Shown here: positions 26,913-38,431 of the stretch, in pieces
How positions within the stretch are numbered: the first letter of the stretch is position 1
Layout of the letters: each line of letters begins with the position of its first letter
Assembly (NCBI GenBank): GCA_913058265.1
Contig: CAJXPQ010000014.1
Coordinates: 1-64,000 of the forward strand
Length of the DNA stretch: 64,000 nucleotides
Direction of reading: 5' to 3'
From: an uncultured Oligoflexia bacterium
Lineage (GTDB): Bacteria; Bdellovibrionota; Bacteriovoracia; Bacteriovoracales; Bacteriovoracaceae
The notes under the pieces: generated by a model
The model's database searches: none
What the model was told of the DNA's origin: nothing
What the model saw: the letters and a program-made list of their open reading frames with translations, nothing else
Position numbers and translations under genes: made by a program

Positions 26913-28424
26913 ATGAGCACAACAATGAGACCTGAAGAGATAACTGGGATTATTAAAGAAAGAATCGCAAATTTTGAATCAAAATTAAATGTTGATGAAG
27001 TGGGAACTGTATTAACTATTGGTGACGGTGTTGCCAGAGTTTTTGGTTTAAAGAATGTATTAGCTGGTGAGCTAGTAGAATTTGAAAGTGGCGTTAAAGG
27101 AATGGTTCTAAACTTAGAGTCTAATAACGTTGGTATTGCCGTACTTGGTGATGACTCTCAGATTAAAGAAGGATCAAGTGTTAAGAGAACTGAATCTATC
27201 GTTCAGGTTCCAGTTGGTGACGCTCTATTAGGTAGAGTTGTTAACGCAATTGGTGAACCAATTGATGGTCAAGGTGAAATTAAATCTTCAGAATTTAGAA
27301 ATATTGAAATAAAAGCTCCTGGTATTATCGCAAGAAAACCAGTTCACGAGCCTGTTCAAACTGGAATCAAGGCAATTGATTCAATGGTACCAATTGGACG
27401 TGGTCAAAGAGAGCTTATTATTGGAGATAGAAAAACTGGGAAGACTGCAGTTGCACTAGACACAATTATCAATCAAAAAGGTAAAGATGTTGTTTGTGTA
27501 TACGTAGCAATTGGACAGAAGCAATCTACAGTAAGACAAGTATATCAAAAACTAAAAGAAGCAGGAGCTCTTGAGTATACAATTATTGTATCCGCAACAG
27601 CATCTCACTCAGCCCCTCTTCAATACATTGCACCTTATACAGGTTGTACAATGGGTGAGTACTATAGAGATTCTGGAAAACATGCAGTTATCGTTTATGA
27701 CGATTTAACTAAGCAAGCTCAAGCATATAGACAATTATCACTTCTTCTTCGTCGTCCACCAGGACGTGAAGCATTCCCAGGGGATGTATTTTATGTTCAC
27801 TCAAGACTACTAGAGAGAGCAGCAAAGATGAGTGATGAGCTTGGTTCAGGTTCACTTACAGCACTTCCAATCATTGAAACTCAAGAAGGTGATGTTGCTG
27901 CATATATTGCAACTAATGTTATCTCAATTACAGATGGACAAATCTTTTTAGAGGCTGACTTATTTAATGCCGGTGTTAGGCCAGCAGTTAACGTTGGTGT
28001 TTCGGTATCAAGGGTTGGTGGTTCAGCACAAATTAAAGCAATGAAAAAAGTATCGGGTACACTTAGGCTAGATCTTGCTCAATATAGAGAACTTGCAGCA
28101 TTCTCTCAGTTTGCATCTGATTTAGATGAAGCAACTCAAAAACAATTAGCAAGAGGTGAGAGATTGGTTGAGCTACTCAAGCAAGGTCAATATTCTCCAT
28201 ACGATGTTGAAGATCAGGCTATTTCAATTTTTGCTGGAACGAAAGGTTACTTTGATCCAGTTCCAAGAAGTGGGATTGTTGAGTGTGAGAAAAGTTTACT
28301 TGCACATATTAAAACTAAGCACTCTGACCTTCGAGATGCGATTAGAAATGATAAGCAAATTTCTACTGAAAATGAAGTTAAACTTGTTGAAGCAATAACT
28401 TCATTTATTTCTACAAACTACTAA
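26913..28424 (+). CDS. atpA: ATP synthase F1 subunit alpha
   Basis: A 503-aa regulatory nucleotide-binding subunit of the F1 hexamer. Visible are [13 protein letters not shown], the P-loop [11 protein letters not shown] and the catalytic-arginine segment [18 protein letters not shown]. An in-frame TTG at 26907 adds two residues, but the ATG at 26913 with AAGGA upstream is preferred. No truncation or unusual residue was seen. Confidence 0.97.
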   Translation: MSTTMRPEEITGIIKERIANFESKLNVDEVGTVLTIGDGVARVFGLKNVLAGELVEFESGVKGMVLNLESNNVGIAVLGDDSQIKEGSSVKRTESIVQVPVGDALLGRVVNAIGEPIDGQGEIKSSEFRNIEIKAPGIIARKPVHEPVQTGIKAIDSMVPIGRGQRELIIGDRKTGKTAVALDTIINQKGKDVVCVYVAIGQKQSTVRQVYQKLKEAGALEYTIIVSATASHSAPLQYIAPYTGCTMGEYYRDSGKHAVIVYDDLTKQAQAYRQLSLLLRRPPGREAFPGDVFYVHSRLLERAAKMSDELGSGSLTALPIIETQEGDVAAYIATNVISITDGQIFLEADLFNAGVRPAVNVGVSVSRVGGSAQIKAMKKVSGTLRLDLAQYRELAAFSQFASDLDEATQKQLARGERLVELLKQGQYSPYDVEDQAISIFAGTKGYFDPVPRSGIVECEKSLLAHIKTKHSDLRDAIRNDKQISTENEVKLVEAITSFISTNY

Positions 28425-28442
28425 TCTTAAAAAGAGACTGTT

Positions 28443-30736
<2,294 letters not shown>

Positions 30737-30761
30737 TGCTTAATTAAAGAAAGGCTAACTT

Positions 30762-31169
30762 ATGAGTAATTTCAAATTAAATATTTATACACCACAGGGA
30801 GTTGTCGTTTCTGCAACTCCATGTGAGGAACTAACAATACCTACTGAAACAGGAATTATTAATGTTCTTAAAGGACATACTCACTTAATTTCCGAATTAG
30901 GAAACGGTGTGCTTAAAGTAAAAATTGGAAGTGGACAAACAAGACACTTCACGATTGCTGGTGGACTGTGTAAAGTTCTTGGTGATAATGTGACTATTCT
31001 CGCCAAAACATCAGAGTCATCTGAGTCGATTGATCAGGAAAGAGCAAAATCTGCACTGAGTAAGGCAGAGTCAAGACTTGCTACGGGTGTAGCAAGCGTT
31101 GAGCAGATTAAGTTCCAACGAAAAGTTGAAAGAGCAAAGAACAGATTAAAAATAGCAAATCTTAAATAG
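30762..31169 (+). CDS. atpC: ATP synthase F1 subunit epsilon
   Basis: A 135-aa subunit with an N-terminal beta-sandwich (LNIYTPQGVVVSA, TETGIINVLKGHTHLISELGNG) and a C-terminal helical hairpin rich in A, K and R. It couples the rotor to the c ring and inhibits hydrolysis. It closes the operon and is followed by a terminator. Confidence 0.93.
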   Translation: MSNFKLNIYTPQGVVVSATPCEELTIPTETGIINVLKGHTHLISELGNGVLKVKIGSGQTRHFTIAGGLCKVLGDNVTILAKTSESSESIDQERAKSALSKAESRLATGVASVEQIKFQRKVERAKNRLKIANLK

Positions 31170-31218
31170 TTAATTATTATCAAATAATTAAGGGCACGAC
31201 TTGATCGGGCCTTTTTTT
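31170..31218 (+). terminator. Terminator after the atp operon
   Basis: An A/T hairpin TTAATTATT/AATAATTAA (31170-31191) is followed by an imperfect GC stem AGGGCACGA/TCGGGCCT (about 31191-31212) and seven T residues. The second hairpin is the likely terminator. Confidence 0.75.
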
Positions 31219-31253
31219 GGTCCTTTGGTGCAAAATAGTTGAAATGAAAGTGA

Positions 31254-31294
31254 ATACTCACTTGGATACTCACTAAATGCACCGTGGTACTCAC
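31254..31294 (+). repeat. Three copies of (A)TACTCAC upstream of an envelope-protein gene
   Basis: ATACTCAC occurs at 31254-31261 and 31266-31273, and TACTCAC at 31288-31294, in the short gap before the 31356 gene. The spacing (12 and about 21 nt) could suit an activator or repressor binding array, but no matching factor is known. Confidence 0.4.
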
Positions 31295-31355
31295 AAAATA
31301 CATCAAATAAAGTGCAAACCCTTGGTTTATATTAGATTTATATTAAAATATAAGT

Positions 31356-33518
31356 GTGAAAAAGAATTTCTATACTCATATTACTCTAAGTATTCTGGTA
31401 CTAATGGCATTGGTTTTATGCGTGGAAAAATCTTTAAAAAGCGAAGAGTATAGTGTTGGGTTTAAGCCATTAGAATTAAAGCAAACCCCAAGTAAAACAT
31501 CATTGAATAAAAAGCCAACCGTTGCGGTATATGCTCCGATAGCGAAAGTTGAGTTACTAGAAGAAACATTAGATTTCACTCCAAATAAAAGTAAATTAAT
31601 TGAAGAAAAGAAAGTCTTAACAGGGACTCAAGTTGTAGAAAAAATTAAGTATATAGAAGTAAATAAAAAAGTAATTCAAACAAAAGTAAACTTGAAAAAG
31701 ATAAGTTTTAAAGAAAAGACTAAAAAAGATAAAACTATAAACGGTAAAGTTAAAGAAGAGATAAGTTTAGAATTAACATATAATGATATTGAAATTGAAA
31801 ATGACTATTCAAATATTATAATTAAAAAAGTGGCATGGGAAGATCATGCTATAAATGCAATGGATTATAATAAAGATGTATATATTGCAAGCACAGAGAA
31901 AAAAATTAATACAGCAAGAATTTCAAACCCTGAAAAGTCTAGCAAGAGAGCACAAAATAAAGAAAAAGAAGTCGATGAACTTGTCTTTTTTAACTATTCA
32001 GATAGTAATGAAAGTAATGAGAAGGTCACACTTACTGAACAAAAAATTGAAAGCGTAAAACTAGCCGATGAAGTTAAGCCAATAACCAAGGGCATAACGT
32101 CTGAAGAAGTGCCAAGTTTAGCCAGTGTAAAAGAAAGCACGGTTCAATTTGCTGGAGTTAGTTTCAAACCTTCGACTGAAGATATAAAAATGGATATTCA
32201 AAAAAATATCCGAGAAACAGGCCTTGATAAAGTAAAAACAAAAATGGCTGCAAATAAAAAAGAAAGAAATCAAAGAGATCCGATTGTTGATCCATTTATA
32301 GATCCCAAAAAAGATGATGACAATGTCATTGTTAAGCAAGCTGACTATACATGTTTAGAAGAAAAAATGAGTGAAGAGAAGTACGAATCTGAATATAGTA
32401 TTAAGCTGACATCAGTAGGAAGAGAAGTAAAAGACCTCAATAACTTCGAAATTAGATTTCAAGATAATGTAGATGATATAAGAGAAGACTTTGGAGCAGG
32501 CATTATTGAAATAAAAGATGAGTTAGCTGGTTCAATGAATACAAGAAGAGGACTCTTTTTAAATGCAGGACATTACCCAACTTCGAGTGACCTTATATTT
32601 GAAAACTTAAAAATAACAGCAAACTATCCACTCTTTACAAGAGGCTATATAGAAGAGGTAATGACTACTCAAAACCTTAGAGGAATGGGCGGGCAACTAT
32701 TAGTAGAACTAGATGAAAGTACTGAAGACGTAGACCTTGATATTGCAAATCAATATGAGGCAAAATTATTTTTAGATAAAAACTTCAGGGTTATTAATAG
32801 AAACGATTCAGACTTCTCATACATATTATTTATTGGTGTTAAACCTGGAAATGTTTTAGTGAGTTATATGGATATTAATAGTGATATCGTTTCAAGGATT
32901 ATACATATCGCAAGTGAAGAGATGTACTACGATGCTAACTTCTATGCTGAAATAGGTGCAGAAAGTATAAGTTTATACTCAGAAGGCCTGCTTAGCCAAT
33001 GTAAGTCGATACTAAATGTCCCCGCGACAAAACTTACAACTTGGAACTCATCAAACGTTAAAATTTCTAAAGAGAAGTTAAATTCCTTTAGAGTCAAAAA
33101 AGCAAAATATGCACTTGGATCTCGTAAATATTTAAAGCTAGATCACTTGGGTGAAAGTGTTTATGTTGGCCGTTGGAAAAATAAAAATCTAGTTATACCT
33201 TCAGAGGATTATATATCTCACGTGCTTGGTATGTTTAATACTAGCGGTGGTGAATGTCTTGTTCAGTTGAACTTAGATCGCACAGTAACAGAATTTAATG
33301 TAAATGGAATGTCTGAAGAAAACTCTATGAGAGTAGATGTTAGAGTTCTAGATTCAGACGGAAAGTTCTATTCTGAAATGAGTGAAAAAACAAAGAAGAT
33401 ATTTATTACCGGTGAAGAGCAAGGTATCATAAATATTGAACTCAAATATGACGACGGTAGTAAAAGCTATCTTCAGACATACTGCTCAGCCAATACATAC
33501 CTCGTAGAGCAAATATAA
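31356..33518 (+). CDS. Large exported or membrane-anchored protein of unknown function
   Basis: A 720-aa protein that I do not recognise. Residues 1-23 are a basic start and a hydrophobic stretch (ITLSILVLMALVLCVE) that may be an uncleaved anchor. Residues about 30-330 are lysine- and glutamate-rich, low in structure and look like a flexible linker or stalk. From about 345 a folded region begins (NFEIRFQDNVDDIREDFGAG, then GVKPGNVLVSYMD, and a C-terminal beta-rich part) that suggests two or three beta-sandwich modules. The start is GTG with no clear binding site. It ends 3 nt from a convergent gene. The stalk may span the periplasm (inference). Confidence 0.7.
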   Translation: MKKNFYTHITLSILVLMALVLCVEKSLKSEEYSVGFKPLELKQTPSKTSLNKKPTVAVYAPIAKVELLEETLDFTPNKSKLIEEKKVLTGTQVVEKIKYIEVNKKVIQTKVNLKKISFKEKTKKDKTINGKVKEEISLELTYNDIEIENDYSNIIIKKVAWEDHAINAMDYNKDVYIASTEKKINTARISNPEKSSKRAQNKEKEVDELVFFNYSDSNESNEKVTLTEQKIESVKLADEVKPITKGITSEEVPSLASVKESTVQFAGVSFKPSTEDIKMDIQKNIRETGLDKVKTKMAANKKERNQRDPIVDPFIDPKKDDDNVIVKQADYTCLEEKMSEEKYESEYSIKLTSVGREVKDLNNFEIRFQDNVDDIREDFGAGIIEIKDELAGSMNTRRGLFLNAGHYPTSSDLIFENLKITANYPLFTRGYIEEVMTTQNLRGMGGQLLVELDESTEDVDLDIANQYEAKLFLDKNFRVINRNDSDFSYILFIGVKPGNVLVSYMDINSDIVSRIIHIASEEMYYDANFYAEIGAESISLYSEGLLSQCKSILNVPATKLTTWNSSNVKISKEKLNSFRVKKAKYALGSRKYLKLDHLGESVYVGRWKNKNLVIPSEDYISHVLGMFNTSGGECLVQLNLDRTVTEFNVNGMSEENSMRVDVRVLDSDGKFYSEMSEKTKKIFITGEEQGIINIELKYDDGSKSYLQTYCSANTYLVEQI

Positions 33519-33521
33519 TTC

Positions 33522-34910
33522 TTATCTACATTTATAATTTCTTGAAAATCTCGAATATTTCTTAGGAAAAACTTTGGTTAGTTCTTTGTTTGATAATTTG
33601 TAATATCGCTTTGATGTTAGCTTAATGTCACTTACAAATAATGTTCCCTTAGGGAACACTTTATTCTTATAGTTAAAGTGAGAATTTATATCTTTAATAT
33701 ACAACTTTGAACTTTTCATCGCTTTGAAGAAAGTATTAGGTCGTACAGGACACTTTGAAACATAAACACCTATATCATTAGGATTTTGGAATAAAAGATT
33801 AGTTTTTAGGCCCTTAAGTGGATAGATAACATCTTTGTATGCAAGTGTATGTACAAGCGCAAGGAACGAAGAGTAGAAGTTTTGAGAGGCAAAGCCGATG
33901 TGTGCATGCTTATAGTTTTGTAAAACATAGGCCAGTGAAAAGTCTTTCTTTTTTCTAAACTTCTTTCTCGCTCTAACAAGATGCTTCGTACCTGAGTTAT
34001 AAGCTGGAACCGCAAGGTCCCACCTTTTGAGAATCATTTTATTTTGCTTGAGTAGATGTAGAGCTCCAAGAGTTGAGATAATTGGATTTTGCCTGTAGTC
34101 GACACTTTTATCCATTCTAGGTAGAAACAAATTCCCTATATAGGGCATGAATTGCCAAACACCAGAAGCGGCGACTTTCGAGATTGCCTTTGGATTGAAA
34201 CTTGATTCAAGAAAAGAGATCGCAAGTAACTCTCGAGGAAGTTTAAAGTTATCAACCTGTGCATTTAAAAAAGGTTGATAAGGTAGTGATCTAATAACTC
34301 CCTGGTAAACCATATCTCTTTGACCAGTTTGGGTTCTAATATTACGTGCCAAACCTAAAAAAAATTTCTTTCTTTTCTTCTTGTTCGCAGGAACTTTAAT
34401 ACCAGCAGCACGAATTTGCTTAATAGTGACCATATCTTGGTCGCTAAGTTTTTTGAAACTTTTAGTTGAAAGGGTGTGTAATGATTTCTTTAAACCTCTT
34501 GTATACTCAAGGGATAACTGTGTTTGAAGCTTTGACTTAGCAAACCTATGAATCTTCGACTGATGAAGTTGGTCAAAATCAATAACATGATAAACTAAGC
34601 TTAAATTTCCCTTGTCATGAATAACAACTTGTTTTGAATTATACTGTGTATAAATACTAAACCAAAATCGAACCGAAGGATCAAAGTACTTTGGGATTAT
34701 AAAATCATCAGAGATTTTGTTTTCATAGTCAGAGAGAATATTATTTACAAGCTTTGTGTTTAAAGCAGAGGTCGCGTTCTTTAGCTTACCCTTTATTGTT
34801 TCCGAATGAATGATTTCTTCAAGTTCAAAGTACGTTGAATCAAAAGTATCTGGAGTGGGAAAGGCTATCACCGAATTTACAATAAAAAGAGAAAGAATAA
34901 AGACTATCAT
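33522..34910 (-). CDS. Lytic murein transglycosylase (SLT domain, MltD-like)
   Basis: A 462-aa exported enzyme that cleaves peptidoglycan glycan strands without water to form 1,6-anhydromuropeptides. Signal peptide residues 1-16 (VNSVIA-FP). The SLT domain runs from about 224 to 320. The catalytic glutamate is E235 in LLAISFLESSFNP, followed by GVWQFMP and AVPAYNSG. The C-terminal part (about 370-462, rich in K and F) has no clear LysM, unlike classic MltD. It overlaps the patatin gene by 4 nt (ATGA), so the two are coupled. In a predatory lineage such enzymes can act on self or prey wall, and the sequence does not decide. Confidence 0.88.
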   Translation of the reverse strand: MIVFILSLFIVNSVIAFPTPDTFDSTYFELEEIIHSETIKGKLKNATSALNTKLVNNILSDYENKISDDFIIPKYFDPSVRFWFSIYTQYNSKQVVIHDKGNLSLVYHVIDFDQLHQSKIHRFAKSKLQTQLSLEYTRGLKKSLHTLSTKSFKKLSDQDMVTIKQIRAAGIKVPANKKKRKKFFLGLARNIRTQTGQRDMVYQGVIRSLPYQPFLNAQVDNFKLPRELLAISFLESSFNPKAISKVAASGVWQFMPYIGNLFLPRMDKSVDYRQNPIISTLGALHLLKQNKMILKRWDLAVPAYNSGTKHLVRARKKFRKKKDFSLAYVLQNYKHAHIGFASQNFYSSFLALVHTLAYKDVIYPLKGLKTNLLFQNPNDIGVYVSKCPVRPNTFFKAMKSSKLYIKDINSHFNYKNKVFPKGTLFVSDIKLTSKRYYKLSNKELTKVFPKKYSRFSRNYKCR

Positions 34911-36097
34911 AAGAACTCTGGCTGACTTAAGACTTCCATTGCTCTTTTATATCCAGCTTTAACTGCATGAGAGGCTACTTTCGGGTTAAGCGAAAAGGAA
35001 TTAGCAAAAAATAATTTATAGTCATGATGTGAAGGGTAAATATCAATTAATTTAACTTTTGGATTTAAGTGAAGCTTTCTCTCAAGGATCGCTAAGATAT
35101 CTCTTCGATGAGCCGAGGTGAAGTTTTCTTGCTTCATATACTCTGAAACAGTATCAAGAATATCTAATCCTGTTGCTCGTAAAGCTCTTGAGGCAACGAT
35201 CTTTTTTTGAATAAGAAGGTAAATAGATTGGATCGCAATTGAAGGCAGACCGTAGTTTACTAATGAGCCAACTTCATCATGATAATGGTAGGGAGTATGG
35301 GTCCAGGACGAAATGATGATATCGCAGCCATTATCCTCAGCAACATGTGTTGAAAGCGTTTCTCGAATTTCACCGTCAATATAATAATTAATTTCCTTGG
35401 ATGTTGGGTTCTTGATAGGAAAAGGAGCGTAAAATGGTGGTACAGACATACTGGCAGCTGTGGCATTTGAAACCTTAACACCTGTTTGATAAACAGCAGT
35501 AGAGTCATGTCCAGGATTTGGATAATTATATTTACCCCATATTGTTTTTTGAGAGTGATCTAGTTGAGTCCCTACAATAAAAACATCAGCCACAAAATCT
35601 TCAAAATTATCAACATCCAGTAGGCCGTCTAAAAGGTACTTGCGCACACCTTCTGTAGAAAATAAACCTGGAAAACGTAATAATGGCTCAGCAAACTTTC
35701 TAATAAAACCAGGAAACTCTTCAAGAGGGCTATATGCACCCTTAAACTTAGGCTTCATATTGATCTTATTTAAATGAAACATATGCATATATGTAAGCTT
35801 TTTCATCTCGCTCTTACTTAATCCGAAGGCACCATTGATAATTTCTTGCGGAGTATAACCACATGCAAGAAAGACAGAAATCATTGCACCTGCACTAGAT
35901 CCAACATATGTTCCAATTTCAAGGGAACTTTTTACATGATTATCTATAGAGGAGTTTCTGTTACCTACAAGTGTAAAGCCTAGCTCTTCAAGGGCCAACG
36001 TTACTCCAATATGCCACGCCGCAGCTTTGACAACACCACCAGAAAGTACGAGCGCTATTTTTTTGTTTTTAAATTCAGATAAATCATAAGTACTCAT
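34907..36097 (-). CDS. Patatin-like phospholipase
   Basis: A 396-aa hydrolase of the patatin fold. The oxyanion segment LSGGVVKAAAWHIG (18-31), nucleophile S68 in VGSSAGAMIS and catalytic D241 in YIDGEIRE form the Ser-Asp dyad set. The usual last glycine of the oxyanion motif is alanine. No signal peptide is seen, so it may act in the cytoplasm or at the inner leaflet, resembling RssA-type proteins, or leave by another route. Translational coupling to a lytic transglycosylase suggests joint envelope remodelling or lysis (inference). TATAAT lies just upstream of the ATG, with no clear ribosome-binding site. Confidence 0.88.
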   Translation of the reverse strand: MSTYDLSEFKNKKIALVLSGGVVKAAAWHIGVTLALEELGFTLVGNRNSSIDNHVKSSLEIGTYVGSSAGAMISVFLACGYTPQEIINGAFGLSKSEMKKLTYMHMFHLNKINMKPKFKGAYSPLEEFPGFIRKFAEPLLRFPGLFSTEGVRKYLLDGLLDVDNFEDFVADVFIVGTQLDHSQKTIWGKYNYPNPGHDSTAVYQTGVKVSNATAASMSVPPFYAPFPIKNPTSKEINYYIDGEIRETLSTHVAEDNGCDIIISSWTHTPYHYHDEVGSLVNYGLPSIAIQSIYLLIQKKIVASRALRATGLDILDTVSEYMKQENFTSAHRRDILAILERKLHLNPKVKLIDIYPSHHDYKLFFANSFSLNPKVASHAVKAGYKRAMEVLSQPEFL

Positions 36098-36223
36098 ATG
36101 AATATTATAGGTGAGTAGTTATCCAAAGAGAACTTTAAAACATAAATTTTGCACAATTAATGCGAATTCATTAGAATTAGAGAACGGTTTATTACAATCG
36201 AACGATAACAAAAGGTTCTTTTT

Positions 36224-36556
36224 ATGGATGGTAAATGGCTAAGTGTTTTGGAATATGCAGCATTTAAGAAGAAGTCTATTTCAACAGTCAGAAGATATAT
36301 TAAAGCAAATCGAGTTAAGCATAAAGATGAAAATGGTAAATATTTCATCTGGGTTAAGAACTACCTAGATTCTAAAAGTATAGAAGAGAGAAAGGGTATT
36401 GAAACTCTTTTTGAATTGGAAAGACTTAAAAAAGAAAATACAGAACTAAGGCAAGACTTAGCAGATGCAAAAATGTTGATAGAGTTATACGAGAATGGAA
36501 ATGTGCTATCAAAGAAAACAAATATGGACTTACCAGAGCTACCTATAAACTTATGA
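36224..36556 (+). CDS. Small HTH and coiled-coil protein
   Basis: A 110-aa protein. Residues 1-60 look like an excisionase/MerR-type winged helix (WLSVLEYAAFKKKSISTVRRYIKANRVK, then HKDENGKYFIWV). Residues 62-97 form a heptad-rich coiled coil (LFELERLKKENTELRQDLADAK). It is probably a DNA-binding regulator that dimerises. The ATG follows AAAAGG. It overlaps the downstream outer-membrane gene by 4 nt (ATGA), so it may be regulated with it. The target is unknown. Confidence 0.7.
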   Translation: MDGKWLSVLEYAAFKKKSISTVRRYIKANRVKHKDENGKYFIWVKNYLDSKSIEERKGIETLFELERLKKENTELRQDLADAKMLIELYENGNVLSKKTNMDLPELPINL

Positions 36557-38022
36557 AAAAAATACTAATACTTGTAACATGCGTTTTATTTGCGGCCTCA
36601 TTAAGAGCAGAATCTTTTAGTATGAGGGATTGTTTGCTTCTTCCAGTTTCGGATACGGCAGGTAACTCTTTTGGCTTCAAGGTATATGAAAACTTAGAAC
36701 GATATCTGAAGAGCAATAAGTGGTGTAACTTTAAACCAAGCTCTGATGTTCTTAGCATATTGAGCAAGTATCGAGATAAGTTACCTGAGTACCTAAAAGA
36801 TGAGAAGGTTCTTCAGACAGTAGCAAACAGATCTAAGGTCGGAACAATGTTTCGAGTGGAAATAGTTTATGGGGTAGATAGCCTAACTGTAAGCTTAGAT
36901 GTCATTGGTGAAAATGGATCTGACAAGTACCTCTCAGAGAAAACAGTTTTAAATAAAGTTGATGAAGACCTTGTTGTAACAACACTTCGTAATTGGTTAG
37001 AAACTTTTAGGGCGACAATCCCTTATCAAGGTAAAGTCGTAGGAGTGCTTGGTGATCAAATAACATTTACATTTTCAAAAGATAATAAAATCGACATTGC
37101 ACAAGATTATAAAATATCAAGACTGTTAAAAAAGAAGCAACACCCACTGCTTAAAAAAGTTGTTGAGTGGGATACAGTAGCAGTTGGACGTGGGAAAGTA
37201 TTTAACTTATCTCGAGGACAAGCACTGGGCGTAATGAAAGTATATATGAGTGATAAACAGGTCAGTGTCGGAGATTGGGTTAAGCTTGAAAAAGTACCGT
37301 TTAAAGAAAAACGAGGATCTGAAAGATTTAGTAAGTATGACGAAAATAGATACGGAAAACTTGGTGATTTATCGCTGTCTTTTTTACTTTCATCCCATAC
37401 AGCAAGTACAAGTGCTTCAACGGGAAATAATAAGATGGATGGACTAATTTATGGTGTTTCAGCAGAAGCTGAAGCATGGATTACGAGAAATTATTTTGTA
37501 ATGGGCGAATTTGCTAAAAGAATTGGCTCTTTGGATTCAAGCAGTGGTAGTCCTAGTTCAGATACAAGTGGACAAAATACTGGGACATTGAAAGTTGGAG
37601 GCGGATACAAATATCTTCCTATGGGGTTTTTCTATGGGCCACAAGTTAATGCGTATACAGGTTGGGCACAGTACTCATATATAATGGATGAATCGTCTGA
37701 AGATGGCTTTGGGTCAAATTCCTTTGGTGGTATTATTTTGGGTCTCGGAGGAAGTATTCCTCTCCAAAAAGGACTTCGCTTATATGGAAGTGGTGAGGTC
37801 ATGCCTTTTCCTGAATTTGAAGATGAAAGTAATATATTTGGAAGTAGTAAGTCTATTTCATCAATGGTATTTGAAATTGGCGCTCAGTACAACTGGAGCT
37901 CTGGTTTGAAAATTATGGGTGCTTTTGAGTCAATTAGCAACTCTGGAAAATTTAAGGGTTCAAACTCAGATGTTACTTACCGAGACGCAACCATTAAGCT
38001 TGGTGGAGTTTTCACTTTTTAA
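36553..38022 (+). CDS. Outer-membrane beta-barrel protein with a FlgT-like periplasmic region
   Basis: A 489-aa protein with a signal peptide (residues 1-19, SLRA-ES). Residues about 20-240 form an alpha/beta region with a pattern like the FlgT/LpoB-type periplasmic domains (DCLLLPVSDTAGNSFG, then GKVVGVLGDQITFTF and VGRGKVFNLSRGQALGVM). The rest is amphipathic beta-strand sequence that ends in phenylalanine (GGVFTF), the C-terminal signature of outer-membrane barrels. A Ser/Gly-rich loop lies near 318-337. The FlgT likeness is a pattern-based inference. The role is unknown. Confidence 0.7.
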   Translation: MKKILILVTCVLFAASLRAESFSMRDCLLLPVSDTAGNSFGFKVYENLERYLKSNKWCNFKPSSDVLSILSKYRDKLPEYLKDEKVLQTVANRSKVGTMFRVEIVYGVDSLTVSLDVIGENGSDKYLSEKTVLNKVDEDLVVTTLRNWLETFRATIPYQGKVVGVLGDQITFTFSKDNKIDIAQDYKISRLLKKKQHPLLKKVVEWDTVAVGRGKVFNLSRGQALGVMKVYMSDKQVSVGDWVKLEKVPFKEKRGSERFSKYDENRYGKLGDLSLSFLLSSHTASTSASTGNNKMDGLIYGVSAEAEAWITRNYFVMGEFAKRIGSLDSSSGSPSSDTSGQNTGTLKVGGGYKYLPMGFFYGPQVNAYTGWAQYSYIMDESSEDGFGSNSFGGIILGLGGSIPLQKGLRLYGSGEVMPFPEFEDESNIFGSSKSISSMVFEIGAQYNWSSGLKIMGAFESISNSGKFKGSNSDVTYRDATIKLGGVFTF

Positions 38023-38034
38023 TAAAGAGATATT

Positions 38035-38430
38035 ATGTCGATGTTTTTCGCAATAGTTGCAATAATCCACTTCTCAATGTTTGTATTTGGGATATATTTC
38101 TTCGTGATAATTGCAAAACGATCAGGATATAAAAGACAGAACTATATAAATTTTCTTGGATATTTTCTATTCTATTTAATAGTCAGTTTAGTCGTGACAC
38201 ACGGACTATCTTACATCACAAATAATGCTAAGATAGGGTCCATCGCATATGCTGCTTTTCCTTTTATGATATTGCTATTGTCTGTGATCAGTTATGCTGT
38301 AAACGAAATTTTTGCATTGAAAGGAAGATTTCTATCTATGATGTTTGCCATCATAATTTCCACACCTGTTACACTTCTTATAAACCTCGTCTTACATGAC
38401 TACCTACTTGAATTGTCTCACGGATTATGA
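38035..38430 (+). CDS. Four-helix inner-membrane protein of unknown function
   Basis: A 131-aa, strongly hydrophobic protein with four predicted membrane spans and no charged catalytic motif. It lies 12 nt after the outer-membrane gene and 1 nt before ligA, so it is likely cotranscribed with both. No family was recognised. Confidence 0.7.
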   Translation: MSMFFAIVAIIHFSMFVFGIYFFVIIAKRSGYKRQNYINFLGYFLFYLIVSLVVTHGLSYITNNAKIGSIAYAAFPFMILLLSVISYAVNEIFALKGRFLSMMFAIIISTPVTLLINLVLHDYLLELSHGL

Positions 38431-38431
38431 C

